A stretch of 64,000 bases of DNA, taken from Limonium bicolor (lineage: Eukaryota; Streptophyta; Magnoliopsida; Caryophyllales; Plumbaginaceae). Each line of letters opens with the position of its first letter. The first letter of the stretch is position 1. The translations under genes were made by a program, and so were the position numbers. This document shows positions 10,678 to 22,616 of the stretch, one piece after another. A model generated the notes under the pieces. The model saw only the letters and a list, made by a program, of their open reading frames with translations. It searched no databases and was not told the DNA's origin. The DNA lies in contig CM041776.1 of assembly GCA_023374045.1 (NCBI GenBank), forward strand, positions 120,113,000-120,176,999, read 5' to 3'.

Positions 10678-12501
10678 TGCAAACGATTTATTTGGTATAT
10701 TAAATACTAAGAAATAATCCTAGAATTCAATAGTTTAATATATCGTCAGGTTGCAAAAATCCCGGTCGAAATAGTATAGTAATTAAAGAAGCGACCGGGG
10801 TGTCAATCCACGGGACTCGATGAGTAAGTCTAGCCTTAGGTATTGGTTAACTCGAAGGGGGTTTTTGTTTTGGTTTTGGGTTGCAATAATAACAGGAAAG
10901 TAAATAGCAGATAAAGTAAAGTGATAGTTTTGGGAGTGTGAACGGTACTCTAGGTTCAGGGAGTTGTTTCACTAGCTAGGTTCTGCATATTCTACTGCTT
11001 AAGTGGAGACTTGGATCGGCTTGTAATTCTCAATTATCTATTCTGTATTAAGTCATAATTCCAGATAGCTCATCTAGACAGGGCATGTAGTTCTAGTCTA
11101 GACCTAGCAAGTATATCTAGATGGCTTTAATGCTCAGAATTACTAGTCTGGTTGGTTCAATCCGGACTAAAGCTCCTAGTGACTAAAGTAATCTATCCGA
11201 TTGCAATTATCACAGGTAACAGGTTAATAGGACCGTCAATGCTAATCACCTTATCTGATCATAACATGATTCGAGGGCTTATAATAACTTAGCAACGTTT
11301 ATTAAAAGCACTTAAAAGCATTAACCTGAACAATCCAAATTGTCTCAACAAGCAGCAAAATAATGCAGAGTTCAACTAATTACAACATCCCTTCCCCTAG
11401 AGTAAATCCTTTTAACTAGACATAGCATTTATAATCATAAATAGAGAGAGTTAGAAGAAATCATCTGTTACGAAGATCTTCTTGCTCGCTCCGTCCTTTG
11501 TCCTTGCTCCGTGCTAGCTTGAAGGTTGATCTCGGTGATAATGGAGTGGATTGGGTGAAATGGGGCGAAAGTGGAAGTTTTGGTGATTTTTGTGAGGTGT
11601 CCGGCTGACTAGGGTCGGACAGGGTCGGACGTGAGATGTCCGGATCTGTCTGGGTCGGACGTGATCCGGACGTGGGTGGAATGAGCTTGTCCGGATCCGG
11701 ACAAGGGTCGGACACGGCTAAATCTGGTGAATGGATACGGGGTGTTGGCGTGGTGAAAGCGAATGGTTACGGGGGATTTTGAGCGAGGTTGATGATAAAA
11801 CTGGGCTGAGATATTAGAGATAGAAGGAATGAATGGAGATGGGCGTAGGTGAGTGAGGAAGTTTAGAGAGGGGAAGGACTGTGAAGTCCGGTGCGATTGG
11901 AATGAAGGTAGAAGGGGGGTTTATATAGGGTTAGAAGGGAAACACAAATTAGGGGAGTTTGGTATAGTTGTTGAGAAAATTGGTTGAGCTTGGAGTCTTC
12001 TTCATTAATGCGCCGCTCCCGTTTATTCGCCGCCTGTCTGTTCGATAATTAGCCGAAAGGCTAATTATCGGTGCGTGGATTTTTATTTTTCAATTCTGTG
12101 TGACGTCCGGATCGTGTCCGGATTGTGTCCGGATCCGGACGTGACACAGAGTTCTAGATCTAAACGCGAACTCTCGAATCTGGAATTTAGTCATGTCCGC
12201 TTGCGTCCGGCCCAATCAGATCCGGACAAGAGATGTCCGGCTTTGTGTCCGGCCAAACTGATCCGGACAAGACCAATTTTTGTCTCTTCTCCTGATTTGT
12301 TCCCCGTTTGTTGTGTTGTAATCCTTATGATGTATAATCTTTATTTCCTGGGTTTTTCCTGCATTTAACATATATAACACATCAATTCTTATCAAAGCAT
12401 CAATTTTAGGAAAAACACATAATAAGTGGGAACATTGCCTGAATTGTTACAAATTATAAGGTATTTAAACCCTAAAAAGCCTATATGTTTCACACTTATC
12501 A
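10678..12501 (-). repeat. 5' LTR of the Athila-like element (complete, 1824 bp)
   Basis: The LTR begins TGCAAACG and ends CTTATCA on the plus strand, so it has TG...CA ends. It directly follows the PBS and matches the left LTR over 1006 bp. A minus-strand TATA-like box is at 11920-11929, GTCCGG clusters are at about 11601-11719 and 12103-12266, and the 28-bp hairpin is at 12043-12070. Confidence 0.95.
11920..11929 (-). promoter_or_regulatory. TATA-like box of the Athila 5' LTR
   Basis: The minus strand reads CCTATATAAA, a good plant TATA box, inside the 5' LTR and in the sense direction. The same box is in the 3' LTR at 424-433. Transcription would be expected to start about 30 bp downstream, near 11890, giving a long R-U5 leader. 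The exact start is not visible. Confidence 0.6.
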
Positions 12502-13197
12502 CTATACAAAATAATAGAATATTTCATTTACATTATTTCTTCTAAAATCTCTCGCCGGAGTCCTCTCTTCTAGCTCTGGATTTTGCGAACTACCTCCGCT
12601 CCCCACCACTAGACCACCATTGAATCACCACCGTAAAAAAAACAAAAAAAATTAATTTACTACTTTATACTTATTTTTCACGGACTTCGAGTTAATGAGG
12701 TTATTGGTTTTAATATGTAGACATTTTATTACTTCATTGAAAATAATTTTATTTAGTTTACATGCTAATTACTATAGAAAAACATACACGCTATATCTAT
12801 GAATTATTACCTTCTACTCTTAGGACTTAAGAGTTTAAGAGGCAAAGTCCTATTCTTTTGAATTGGCTAGTGGAAGTGCTAGTCACCAGGCTTGATATGA
12901 TGTGGCTCTGGGGATGGCTAAGAGTCTCCACGGGAATGAGCTTCATGGTTCCTAATTGCATGGAAAGAACACTACTCATGCAATAGTGGTTTTTGAAACC
13001 TTTTGGTTGATCTAGTGTCCTTTTGCTGTTTGGTTTGTTTTAATCGGCTATGGTTGTGTCTATTAATATTTCTAGCTAGTTTTATTGCGAAGTGTTGGTA
13101 CATATTTGGCCCTTTGTGAGTGGCCTAGTGGTAGTACTTTTTAAAATTCGTTTTTGGCTTGCTGGTTTATCTTGGAAATAGGTACGGTTAGAGGTTG
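12502..13197. other. AT-rich interspersed DNA with one copy of a local repeat (R1)
   Basis: No gene is visible. The first 280 bp contain a module with CTCGCCGGAGTCCTCTCTTC and, further on, a TAGACATTTTATTACTTCATTG segment. Related modules recur near 23155-23300, 25670-25870 and 26290-26800, so this is one of four degenerate copies of an unnamed repeat. The remainder up to the CACTA insertion at 13198 is unique-looking, with only short frames. Confidence 0.5.
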
Positions 13198-13217
13198 CAC
13201 TAGTACAAAAATGGTCT
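13198..13217 (+). repeat. Left terminal inverted repeat of the CACTA element
   Basis: The terminus CACTAGTACAAAAATGGTCT pairs with the right end (22891-22910) at 17 of 20 positions. CACTA at the extreme end is the family hallmark and the transposase cleavage site. Confidence 0.93.
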
Positions 13218-13295
13218 ATTTCTATCCCCTATTTCTGCAGTTGTTATACAACCGCAGAAATATGGCGCTTTCTGAAAATGGCCAGTACCTATGTG

Positions 13296-13530
13296 GTGGT
13301 TCTTATGTAAGAACCGCCGAAATAGGTCTTTTTTTATTTTTTAGAAAAATATTGCGGACCTATTTCGGCTTTTTACTTAAAAAGCCGCCGAAATAGGTAT
13401 GTTTTTATTTTTTTTTAATATGGACCACCTATTTCGGCGGTTGCAACTTAAAAACTGCCGAAATAGGTCCGCATATTTTTTTTTAAAAAAATATCGACGA
13501 CCTTCGCCGAAATAGGTCTTTTATTACCCC
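13296..13530. repeat. Left subterminal repeats of the CACTA element
   Basis: About five copies of an ACCGCCGAAATAGG-type motif occur in both orientations, some paired as hairpins around short spacers. In CACTA elements such subterminal motifs bind the TNPA/TNPD-type protein. The same motif fills the right subterminal region, which supports one cognate binding protein. Confidence 0.85.
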
Positions 13531-13700
13531 CCATTCGGCCAATTCGTCGGCATTCCACCGTCCGCGTCTGCCGTCCTCGCCGCCGCTTTTCATTGCCGCC
13601 GTCTCATCGCCGCCGTCCGCGCGCCTTCCTTCTCCCGGTAACAGCAACAGCAGCAGCAGAAGTTGAACTGAAGGAGACAGAAGAAGGTAAGTTTGATTTT
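13531..13700 (+). promoter_or_regulatory. GC-rich 5' leader and likely first splice donor of the CACTA gene
   Basis: A GC-rich, CCGCCG-repeat stretch unlike the surrounding AT-rich DNA leads to AGAAGGTAAGTTT near 13684, a strong plant 5' splice site. I infer a noncoding first exon followed by a long AT-rich intron. No TATA box is obvious. Confidence 0.4.
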
Positions 13701-13959
13701 GACTTAAATTTATAGATTTATTGTGACTGTTGCTGAAATTGTGGTTGAATGTGAATGTGGTTGATTGAATTAGTGTAGTGTGTGAAATTTGTGTATATAT
13801 GTAGTATTATAGAAGTGAAATTATATGTGCACACAAGGTGCTCGACAAAATGTTTGAGTGAAAAATTGTGGTTTTTTTGCTCATTTTGTGTGGTTGTGCC
13901 TTTGTTTTTGATTTTTACTTTTCATAACTTTTCTTTTATTCTGTTTTTATTTCCACTTG

Positions 13960-14600
13960 TTTATTATACATCAAATTTGATTAGTGAGGATTACGCTTGC
14001 TTTCGTTTTAGACTTTTAGTATTTATTCGGATTGTTTTGTTTTTCGTTTTTGATTTTGCATTTTGCTTTGTTTATTTTTTTATTTATTTTGTCATTAGTT
14101 GAATTGGTTTAGTATTAGGTTTACATAATTCTTTTTTTTAGGTTTCAAATTTAATTCTGTAGGTTTGATAGTATGTGGTTCGTTTATCTTTTCTCTTAGT
14201 TCAATTAGGATATATTTACATGCTAAGTTTTAATTTGCTTTCTTTTTTAAAATTTTGTTACGTGTTTTTTTTCATTACTTTTTTTATTCTTGTTTATTTT
14301 TACTTTGTTTAATTATACGTCAAATTTTATTAGTTAGGATTACGCTTGCTTTTGTTTAGACTTTTAGTATTTATTTAGATTGTTATGCTTTCGTTTTTGA
14401 TTTTACGGTTGCTTTGTTTATTTTATTATTTTGTCATTACTTGAATTGGTTTCGTATTAGGTTACATAATTCTTTTTTTAGCTTTCAAATTAATTCTGTA
14501 GGTTAATAGTATGTAGTTCATTTATCTTTTCTCTTAGTTCAATTAGGATATATTTACTTGCTAAGTTTTAATTTTATTTTTTTTCAATTTATTTGCGTTT
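13960..14600 (+). repeat. Direct internal duplication of about 300 bp in the CACTA 5' region
   Basis: The segment starting near 13965 (TATACATCAAATTTGATTAG, then GGATTACGCTTGCTTTCG) is repeated from about 14314 with roughly nine in ten bases alike. Both copies end in a CTTAGTTCAATTAGGATATA segment (near 14192 and 14530). It is noncoding, T-rich and probably lies in the first intron. Confidence 0.8.
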
Positions 14601-15555
14601 TATTTTATCTCGAGTCGATTAATTTTATAGTTTTTTTTTGAGTTTTATTTATGTGGTTTTTTCTCATTTTGCGTGGTTATGCCTTTGTAGGGGAAATCAC
14701 TAAATGGGCTCACCAGATTGAAGTCGTACGGGTTAAATACACTTCATTGTGAACCCGTAATATACAAACTTACATCTTCATCTTTTTAGCTTTATTATAT
14801 AATTTTTCAATCCTAATTACGAACAATTGACATACATATACTAATGAGTTTTCTATTCTATCTATAGAGAAGTGCTTAACAAACTCCCCATTCATTGCAC
14901 GGTAGATTGAAAGCGGAGTGGAAGAACCGGTAATATAATCTAACTTATCTTTTTCTCTTTTATACTTTGTATTTGATTTCCACAAATTATTGAAATTTAG
15001 TTTGATGAATAATTTTGGTATTAGTTTGATTTGTGATGGAAATTTGTGTTGTTGAATGATTGGTGAATGCTTTAATAATAAGCAGGGATAGGTAAAATAA
15101 TACAAAGGTCATGCTGATTTTTTAACAAAATCTCTTCGTAATTAATATTGTTTGATGTATGTGAATATGTATAACAATATCTAAATTTTTTCTTTATCAG
15201 GTCTCACCACATTTAAGTCCGTGAACCACCTCTCTTGTTTTCCACCTTCTTCCGTCACCGTTGCAGTTTCCTCTTCTGTGTACAAGTAAGCAACTAAACT
15301 TTGCTTTTTGTTGATAATTGCGATTATGTATCAGATAATATAGGTGCTAGTATATAACTTAGGTTGAAACCTTAGAGTTAGGCTAGCTAGCTTATTTAAT
15401 ATGCATCTAGTCACGCTTCATTAGAGTATAAATACATAGAAACAAATACAATCCATGGTACAAAAACATTTTCATTTTGAGTATACGGGATTAATCGTAC
15501 CATTTTGTGTTTTCAATATAGTAGGAGCGTGACTAGATGTACGGTGATCGAGGGA
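14601..15555 (+). other. AT-rich leader or intron region of the CACTA element
   Basis: I see no convincing coding sequence. The stretch links the duplicated leader to the transposase start and holds scattered short exon-like patches such as 15205-15290, followed by a plausible GT donor. It may contain untranslated exons. Confidence 0.4.
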
Positions 15556-15559
15556 TCAC

Positions 15560-17862
15560 TATGACAAGATGTTGAAAGTGTTTTGCATAGCGGCAATGCA
15601 GCACAAGGACATGACAAAGGCGAAGAAAATATCTTGTCTTTATGTTGACTGTGGTGTCATAAGGAAATTTTCAAACATTGGGGAAATTGATTCCATCTGA
15701 GACTCGCGGTTTCATGCACACTATAGGAGATGGATTTTTCATGGAGAAAGTGTTGAACATAATGTTGGGTCCTCGTACATTAATGATAGGAAAAGGATGA
15801 GAACCGACCACACATTTGATTCTGTCGAGTCGGAACTCCCATGTGCTTCAGTGTCAATGATAGGGAGCCGACTTATCATTATGAGCAAATAAACGAGATG
15901 CTTGATAACGTTGAGGATAATTTTGTCGACCGGCCGGATGAGTATCAAAGGTTGTTGGAAACAACCAAGACGGTATTGTATCCTACGTGCACTAAGTACA
16001 CGAAATTGATAGCTATATTGAATTTGTTCAACCTGAAGGGAAGATATGGATTGAGTGACAAAGGTTCAAGGCATTCCTCGAGCTGATTCATGATATGCTA
16101 CCGGATGAGAACGGTTTCCCTACCACCACCTATGAGGCAAAGAAATGGGTGTGTCAATGGGAGTAGAGTAAAAAAAAAATTCACGTGTGTCCCAAACAAT
16201 TGTGTGTTGTATAGGGGTGAATACGAACATCTGGACAATTGCCCGAAATGTTTGTTGTCCCGGTATAAGCATAAAGATGGTGAGTACTCCTCCATTCAGG
16301 AAAATAGCCCTCCAGCTAAACTACTGCGGTATTTGTCGATTATACCTAGATTCAAACGGTTGTTTGCGAATCCAAAAGATGCAAAGAACTTACGATGGCA
16401 CGTAGAGGGTAGAAAGAGTGATGAGAAATTAAGACATCCAGCAGATGGACCTCAGTGGAGAAACATCAATAGAAGGTTCAAAGAACATTTTGGGGGTGAA
16501 GATGAATTTGAGGCTTGGGCTATGTACTGACGGGATGAACCCGTACGGCACTTAAAGCAGTCAACACAGCACTTGGCCCGTTTTGCTAGTGATCTACAAT
16601 TTACCTTCATGGTTGTGTATGATACGCAGGTACATAATGTTATCACTTTGATATCTAGCCCTAAGCAGCCAGGTAATAATATTGATGTATACCTCGCCCA
16701 TTGAGTGATGATTTGAAGTTGCTGTGGAACGAGGGAACCGTGGTGTATGATGCTTATTATGCAAAGGAGAATTTCACTATCAAGGCGTTGTTGTTTTTGT
16801 ACGGTCAATGACTTCCCCGCATAGGGGAACTTGTTTGGATACACTGTGGAAGGAACATTTGCATGTCCAGTGTGCGAGGATGACACATGTTCAGACCGTT
16901 TACAAAATTGTGGTAAGAATGTTTACATGTGCCATCGACGCTTTCTACCAGAAGATCACCCTTATCGTAAGAAGAAGAAACTGTTCAGTGGTGAGGCCGA
17001 GACTTGTGTGGCCCGTCTACCTTTGACCTCTGAGGAAGTGTATACAAAGGTTAAGGACATTGTGAAAGTCTTTGGAAACACATCGAAACCGGCAAAGAAC
17101 ATTTTGAAAAAATGCTCTATCTTCTGGGATCGACCGTATTGGCGACATCTGCCTGTCAGACACTTTGGATATCATGCACATTGTAAAGAACGTTGGTGAG
17201 GCAGTGAGTGGAAATTTGCTCAACATACCCGGCAAAACGAAAGACGGATTGAAAGTGAGAAAGACATGCAAGCTATGGTATAAGAAAAGAGTTACACCCA
17301 CAGGAGAATGAGAGACGAATATACTTACCTCCTGCATGCTACACACTTTCAAAGAATGTGAAGATCAGCTTCTGCAAATGTCTACACTCGGTAAAAGTAC
17401 CGTCTGGATATTCTTCAAACTGGAAGAACATTGTATCGATGAAGGATTTGAAACTGTTAGGTATGAAATCTCACGATTATCATGTATTGATGTTACATCT
17501 TCTTCTAGTAGAAATCCGAGGGATATTGCCAAATGATGTCAGAAATGTGTTAACCAGATTGTGGTTCTTCTTCAACGTTGTCTACTGCAAGTTAATTGAT
17601 GTAAACTCTCTCGATGATCTGCAACGTGAAATTCTGGTCACATTATGTCAATTGAAGATGTATTTCCCACCATCGTTCTTTGACATAATGGTGCACTTGA
17701 TAGTCCACATGGTTCGAGAGATCCAATATTGTGGTCCGGTCTACTTACGCTACATGTACCATTTTGAACGATACATGGATATTCTAAAGGGTAGAATGAG
17801 GAATAGATATCGGCCAGAAGGGAGCATAATTGAAGCAACGGTAAACCGAATTTGTGACTGAT
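15560..17862 (+). pseudogene. TNP2-like CACTA transposase, decayed
   Basis: Pieces in order match the TNP2 family: an N-terminal segment around 15900-16080 (KYTKLIAILNLFNLKGRYGLSDKG); the core at 16090-16530 with PNNCVLYRGEYEHLDNCPKC, PAKLLRYLSIIPRFKRLF and HPADGPQWRNI; a cysteine-rich piece at 16831-17030 (GTFACPVCEDDTC); and the DUF4218 tail at 17560-17861 (TLCQLKMYFPPSFFDIMVHL, then GPVYLRYMYHFERYM). Several stops and frame changes separate them, for example after 16528 and near 17200-17330. The family protein catalyses excision and integration. The order and spacing are normal for a full-length ancestor. Confidence 0.9.
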
Positions 17863-18700
17863 GATTTGAATGAAGCAAAATCAATCGGTATCCCAAAACC
17901 AAGACACTACGGCAGATATAAAGGCAAAGGTGTCATTGGAAGAAAGATTGTGCAAGTACCATGTCAACTGATTCATCAGCACATCTGTTTGTGTTACAAC
18001 ACCTTGAGGTTGTTGAACCTTCTTTGATACTCATATGAATGAGTTAAGACAACAAAATCCTACCTGAAACCCACCTTTGGCTTACGAAGAACAAAACCGA
18101 ATGTTTGCCTAATGGTTCAAAGATTATGTCTTGAAAAAGCCATTGAATTCAGAAGTTGTCAGTGAAGAAATCAAGATCAGTTTAGCAATAGGACCTGAAC
18201 CCAATATTATATCATTTGAAGGGTATTGACATTAATGGGTATACTTATTACACTGCACGCCAAGATGCTAAATCAATAAACCAGAATAGTGGAGTAAAAA
18301 TAGAAGCGACATTCAATGAGTACCACATCGATAATCGTTCTCAACCAATGAGGAGCTCTAGTTGGTATACGGTGTTATCGAGGACATTTGGGAGCTAGAC
18401 TACCATATTGATTCTTTTTTAGTGTTCCACTGCAAGTGGGTGGACAACCAACGTGGAATCCAACAACGGAGGGCTTACCTTGGTTGATCTCACACGTACC
18501 AGTTTTAAGGATGATCAGTTTGTTATGGGAAAAGATTGTGACCAAGTGTGGTATGTTCAGGATCCAAAAGACTCTAAATGGTCTGTTGTTCTTCAAGGTA
18601 GAAACCGTTGTGATTGAAAATGAAATGAGGATGATGATGAGAATGAGACGATTGAAGGAACATCATTGTTTCCTACGGGGTTACGGGATTTAAATGATAT
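17863..18700 (+). pseudogene. DUF4216-like C-terminal region of the CACTA transposase, decayed
   Basis: Fragments GIDINGYTYYTARQDAKS (about 18217-18270), VKIEATFNEYH, VFHCKWVDN (about 18420) and QFVMGKDCDQVWYVQDPKDSKW (about 18510-18590) follow the usual order of DUF4216, which is normally fused behind TNP2. Stops interrupt the frame several times. The domain's biochemical role is not established. Confidence 0.8.
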
Positions 18701-18936
18701 ACCCAAAATGACTTGATTTATGCATGATCAGACCATGACGAGGGTTTTGGGTTGGTAACACCAAATCATAGAAGTATTTATGCCATGTAGCTAGTTCTAG
18801 TTTGTACATTTGTTTTACATTCGATTATTTACTGGTTTATGGTAATGTTATGTTAAATATTTTCCTTGACTTTTTCAACATTTGTCTTTACATTATAAAT
18901 TCATCCAATTAATTTGACTAACTTATCTTAACGGTA

Positions 18937-20424
18937 GTGGTTGATCACCTTATAGACCAGCCCATGGAGAAGCTGAGCCTCATCAGAAGAGACCAGCAAA
19001 ACGGGTCACACGAGGAGGAGAGATGGGGAAGACAGCCCAACCACCGGAGGATGAGGCTTGTCCATCACAGCAGTGATAGAGCCAGCAACTGCCTCCTCCT
19101 CCGGATAGAAGGGAGAAGAAGTGCCACCCGTGCACTGAAGGCTCATAAAGGCCCCCCACGAAGCGTGCAGTTCAATGAGTTCAACCAGCCATACGGTAAT
19201 TGGAAGAAGGATTTTATTTTATATGTTGGCCACCTGGTCAAGAGTTACTGCGACATAAATCACAACTGGAAGCAAGTGCCACAATCATTGAAGGACACTA
19301 TGTTCGAGCGTCTACAGGTATGTTATTTTTTGATAGTATGTTATATGATTTTAGAGTTTCTCGTTACTTGTGTTACTAAATGATTAACTAATTGTTTATG
19401 TAGGCTCGTTTCTACGTTGATCCTTCTCTTAAGGAAGATGTCCTAAAAAAATGGGGTGACTGTTCCGCGACCATAGGAAGTATGTCAGTGACAAGTACAT
19501 TCATGGTGCTGCGTATCAAGACCCTGAATCGGATGATGCAGAAGAAGTCGATGAACTACCACCCTGGGAGGTGTACGAGGGCATCACTAAGGAGTAGTGG
19601 ATGCGGTTTGTGGAGTATCATCACACGCCGGAGTACTAGGTAGAGCTAATATTCAACGCTGTCTTTTATACATTTCAGCGGTTTTATTTGCTTATTTGTA
19701 TCTTACATGTTATATATGTATTTGTAGGTTGTTCGGGCAAAACAGTAGGCAAATGCAAAGAAAAATCTATACCCACATCACTTAGGTGGTAAAGGTATTG
19801 CCGAGCACGTACCAGAATGGGAGCAAAAGGGCTTGCTTCCAACGGATGTGACTCCTAGTGATAAGAGGATGAAGGTCTGGAAGTTGAGTCGAGTGCCAAA
19901 AAATTCGACGCCGGAAAATCCTCAGTACGATGATGCCACGAGAGATATTATAAATCAAATGGTGATTATCTAATTTCAGTACATAAGTTTAATATTTGTC
20001 TGTGTAACTGTTGATTAATGAATTATGTTATTTTTGTGTTTTATAGGAAGAGCTAAACTCTCAAGTTAATGAGTGTTCTTGGACTCCGAACAGACATTAT
20101 GATCCCCTTTCTCGTGTTCTTGGAAAGGCGGATCATCCTGGTCGCGCTATTGGTTTTGGTGGACAAGTTGGTATCCGTCAAGCTTTGGGCAATCCGAGGT
20201 CTAGGAAAGGCTCGCAAGGAAAGATGATCAGCTATGATGAACATTTGAAGATAACTGCTGATATTGAGCAGAGGCTTAAGCAGAATCTTCATCAGTTGGT
20301 CGCGGAGGAGATGTCCAAAATACGCTCACAGATGTGCAGCAGTCAGGAGGTGACTAGACCAGCCCCTGCACCATTAGCTGGTGGGGAGGAGGGCACACCA
20401 GTACGGCAGAGTCGTGTGCAGTAG
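18937..20424 (+). pseudogene. TNPD/Transposase_24-like gene of the CACTA element
   Basis: The exon at 18937-19320 ends YCDINHNWKQVPQSLKDTMF, followed after a GT...AG gap by ARFYVDPSLKEDVLKKWGD (19405-19460). Later exons read NLYPHHLGGKGIAEHVPEWE (about 19770-19830) and the conserved tail DPLSRVLGKADHPGRAIGFG (about 20103-20160), then a coiled-coil segment to 20424. This matches the plant Ptta/En/Spm Transposase_24 protein, which binds the subterminal repeats. The first exon is basic and arginine-rich. Some junctions are out of frame, so I call it broken. Confidence 0.82.
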
Positions 20425-20559
20425 ATAGATCCATATCCATATGCATCTATTAAGGTTAGACACTTTAACTTAGAAAATAAATTATTTATTACCACCTTTT
20501 TACTTCAATTGTGTTCGTTTCACCCTTCTCTACTTAATGTTCAGGAACCCATTGAATGC

Positions 20560-22275
20560 ACGTTGTTCATGCCGATGGGAGGTGAGGATATTATGGTGGT
20601 GTGGGGTAAATTGTTTCCCTCATCTCCTACAGACATCGTGCATGGTGAACCACTATAACAGGGGTATGTCCGGGTGCTTATAGATGATTATGTGGAAGAA
20701 TATGCTGATGTTGCTTTACCGGTACCTCTACCATAGAGAAAGACACATCGCTCTGCTCAAACAGCTTCAATCCAATGGCCTGGTACATGGGTCAAGATCC
20801 CGGGCCAGGTAAACACAATGAACACTTATTCTAAAATTATAATTATGCGATATTTCAATTAATATATGGTTTAATTTAGGGTGAGTCACTTAAACTTAAT
20901 TAATCAACAACTTAGGAAAATGTCAAGTCGAAAAAAACTTCTAAAGGGAAAGAAAAAAGTGTTGCCACACCAGATCTCACGAGGGCATCCTCCAATTTCA
21001 TGACGAGACCTGCTCTAGTAGAGTGGAACATATTGGATGGGTTGTCACAGAACATGAGACTTCTGCACTCCGCCTTGTTGATGACGTCACCTCAGAGTGA
21101 TAGGATCCATGTGGAGGATACCCAGGGTCTTTTTCACCACCACAAACCCGAAGGGCGGACTCATACGTTCGATATATATATGTCTGACTTTGTTGATGTA
21201 TTCACGAGGGACTGGTTAAATGTGTCGATTCTGAAGTCAGCTATCATGTGAGCGATCTCATATCTTTTCCTATATTAATGATATACTTGAATTAGTTTTT
21301 GTACTTTAACGCTGTTCACTGATGTTGTTGTCTTTATGGCGCAGGCATGTGCATTCTAAGGCGATACAAGATCATCAGACTAACAGCTTCGGATTCCTAT
21401 GCCCTGCTACGTGCTGTGAAGTGACTATGTCAATGGATCCTGAAGGTCTTTTACGGTACTTGACGAATACAATATTTGAATGTGCAAACAAGTCATACAT
21501 TATGCTGCCATATTATCAAGGGTAAGTCATACTTCCATATCTTATTACATTTTATTTATAAGTTATGTTATCCCTGTTATGATTTCAATTTTATTCATTA
21601 CGTGAGCAGTCGTCATTGGTCGTTGTTGGTTTTGGCCATGAAGTACCCGAGAGTCTTTCAATTTGACTCACTTGGTATGAGTGCCAAGAAGCCAACGATA
21701 GCACCGGCTCTAATGAAGTGAGCTATTTAAATTATCATAACTTAATAAATTGTTTCGTTAAATTTGATTAATATGTGTATTACATCTAAACTATTTATTT
21801 TGTATAGTGCTGCCTTCAAAGCTGCACTACTTTCATTGCAAAGGCAAGTGAAGCGCATCCTGTGGACTGTAGCGAATGTAGTTTTACTTATTTTGTGTGA
21901 ATAATTAACAAGTTAATAGTAGACCTACAAGTATGACTGATAACGTCCATGTGTGAATGTATAGTGTCCAGTACAGCCTGGTGGATCAGAATGTGGTAAC
22001 TATGTTATGAGGTTTATGCACGACTTAGTACCATCATCCAAGTTTTTGCCAGAAAACTCATTGGACAAGGTATATATAAGACTATCTTTCAAAGTCTTAG
22101 TTTATATGTATTTTTATTCTTTGTCATTCTTTGTGTAGTGTCTCATTAGTATTCATTTTTGTTTGTTCAAGGCTTTCGAACAAATTGTGGGCTATGGACA
22201 TTATTAAGAGATGCACATATCTGAAATCCTCGAGGATTGGGCAGAATTTATCTCCATTAACATACTTAGTTGATT
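20560..22275 (+). pseudogene. Ulp1-like C48 cysteine protease captured by the CACTA element
   Basis: Spliced pieces form a Ulp1-type peptidase: RHWSLLVLAMK (catalytic His near 21612), FQFDSLGMSAKK (Asp near 21664) and VQPGGSECGNYVMRFMHD (Gln near 21972 and Cys near 21990). The triad and oxyanion Gln are all visible. Exons are separated by GT...AG gaps, for example 21522-21609 and 21719-21809. Ulp1 enzymes remove SUMO or related modifiers; many plant CACTA and MULE elements carry one. Upstream exons (20560-21250) are the N-terminal part without a known motif. A stop interrupts the last exon near 22204. Confidence 0.85.
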
Positions 22276-22616
22276 CCTCTTAATTTAGTGTGCATTGAAC
22301 GTTAGTTGTGTCATTATGTATTTCATTAGATTGAAACGTAGTGAATTGTATATTGTAATGGAGTGTGGTGAATTGGAGTGTGGTGTGGTGAGTGTGATGA
22401 AGTGTACAACTAATCCTTATTTGTGTTATGAATTTTCTTGCTTTCTTGCATTTATTGATGTGTGCCGATGTTTGTGGCCGCTTTATGGGTTTATAGTATG
22501 CTACTGAGGCACCCCACTGTGGTGGCAACAGTATACAATGTCTTTACAGGTTTGTTTAATTATGTGGTGTATATGGGTGCATTAATAAGCTGGAAAGGAA
22601 AAAACAAAAAAGGTAC

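Larger units (their letters stand above)
1..12501 (-). mobile_element. Athila-lineage Ty3/gypsy retrotransposon, left end cut by the window
   Basis: Two copies of one LTR (1-1003 and 10678-12501) flank an internal region that reads on the minus strand in the order PBS, gag, protease, RT, RNase H, integrase, env-position ORF, polypurine tract. The LTR starts TGATAAGTGTGA in the sense direction and the PBS matches tRNA-Asp; both are usual for the Athila lineage. Gag, protease and RT are broken by several frame changes, whereas integrase and the env-position ORF are open. The right-hand flank starts CTATA; the matching left flank lies outside the window, so the target duplication cannot be confirmed. 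The LTRs are very similar, so the insertion is fairly young. Lineage is inferred from protein motifs and PBS without a tree. Confidence 0.93.

Noticed and set aside
13110..13197. GTGGCCTAGTGG resembles a pol III A box and could mark a SINE
   Set aside because: No acceptable B box or A-rich tail was found within reach, and only one copy is seen in the window.
13782..14102. Hydrophobic 106-codon ORF that could be a membrane protein
   Set aside because: The segment is T-rich noncoding DNA in the CACTA leader and is part of a direct duplication; Phe/Leu richness follows from base composition.
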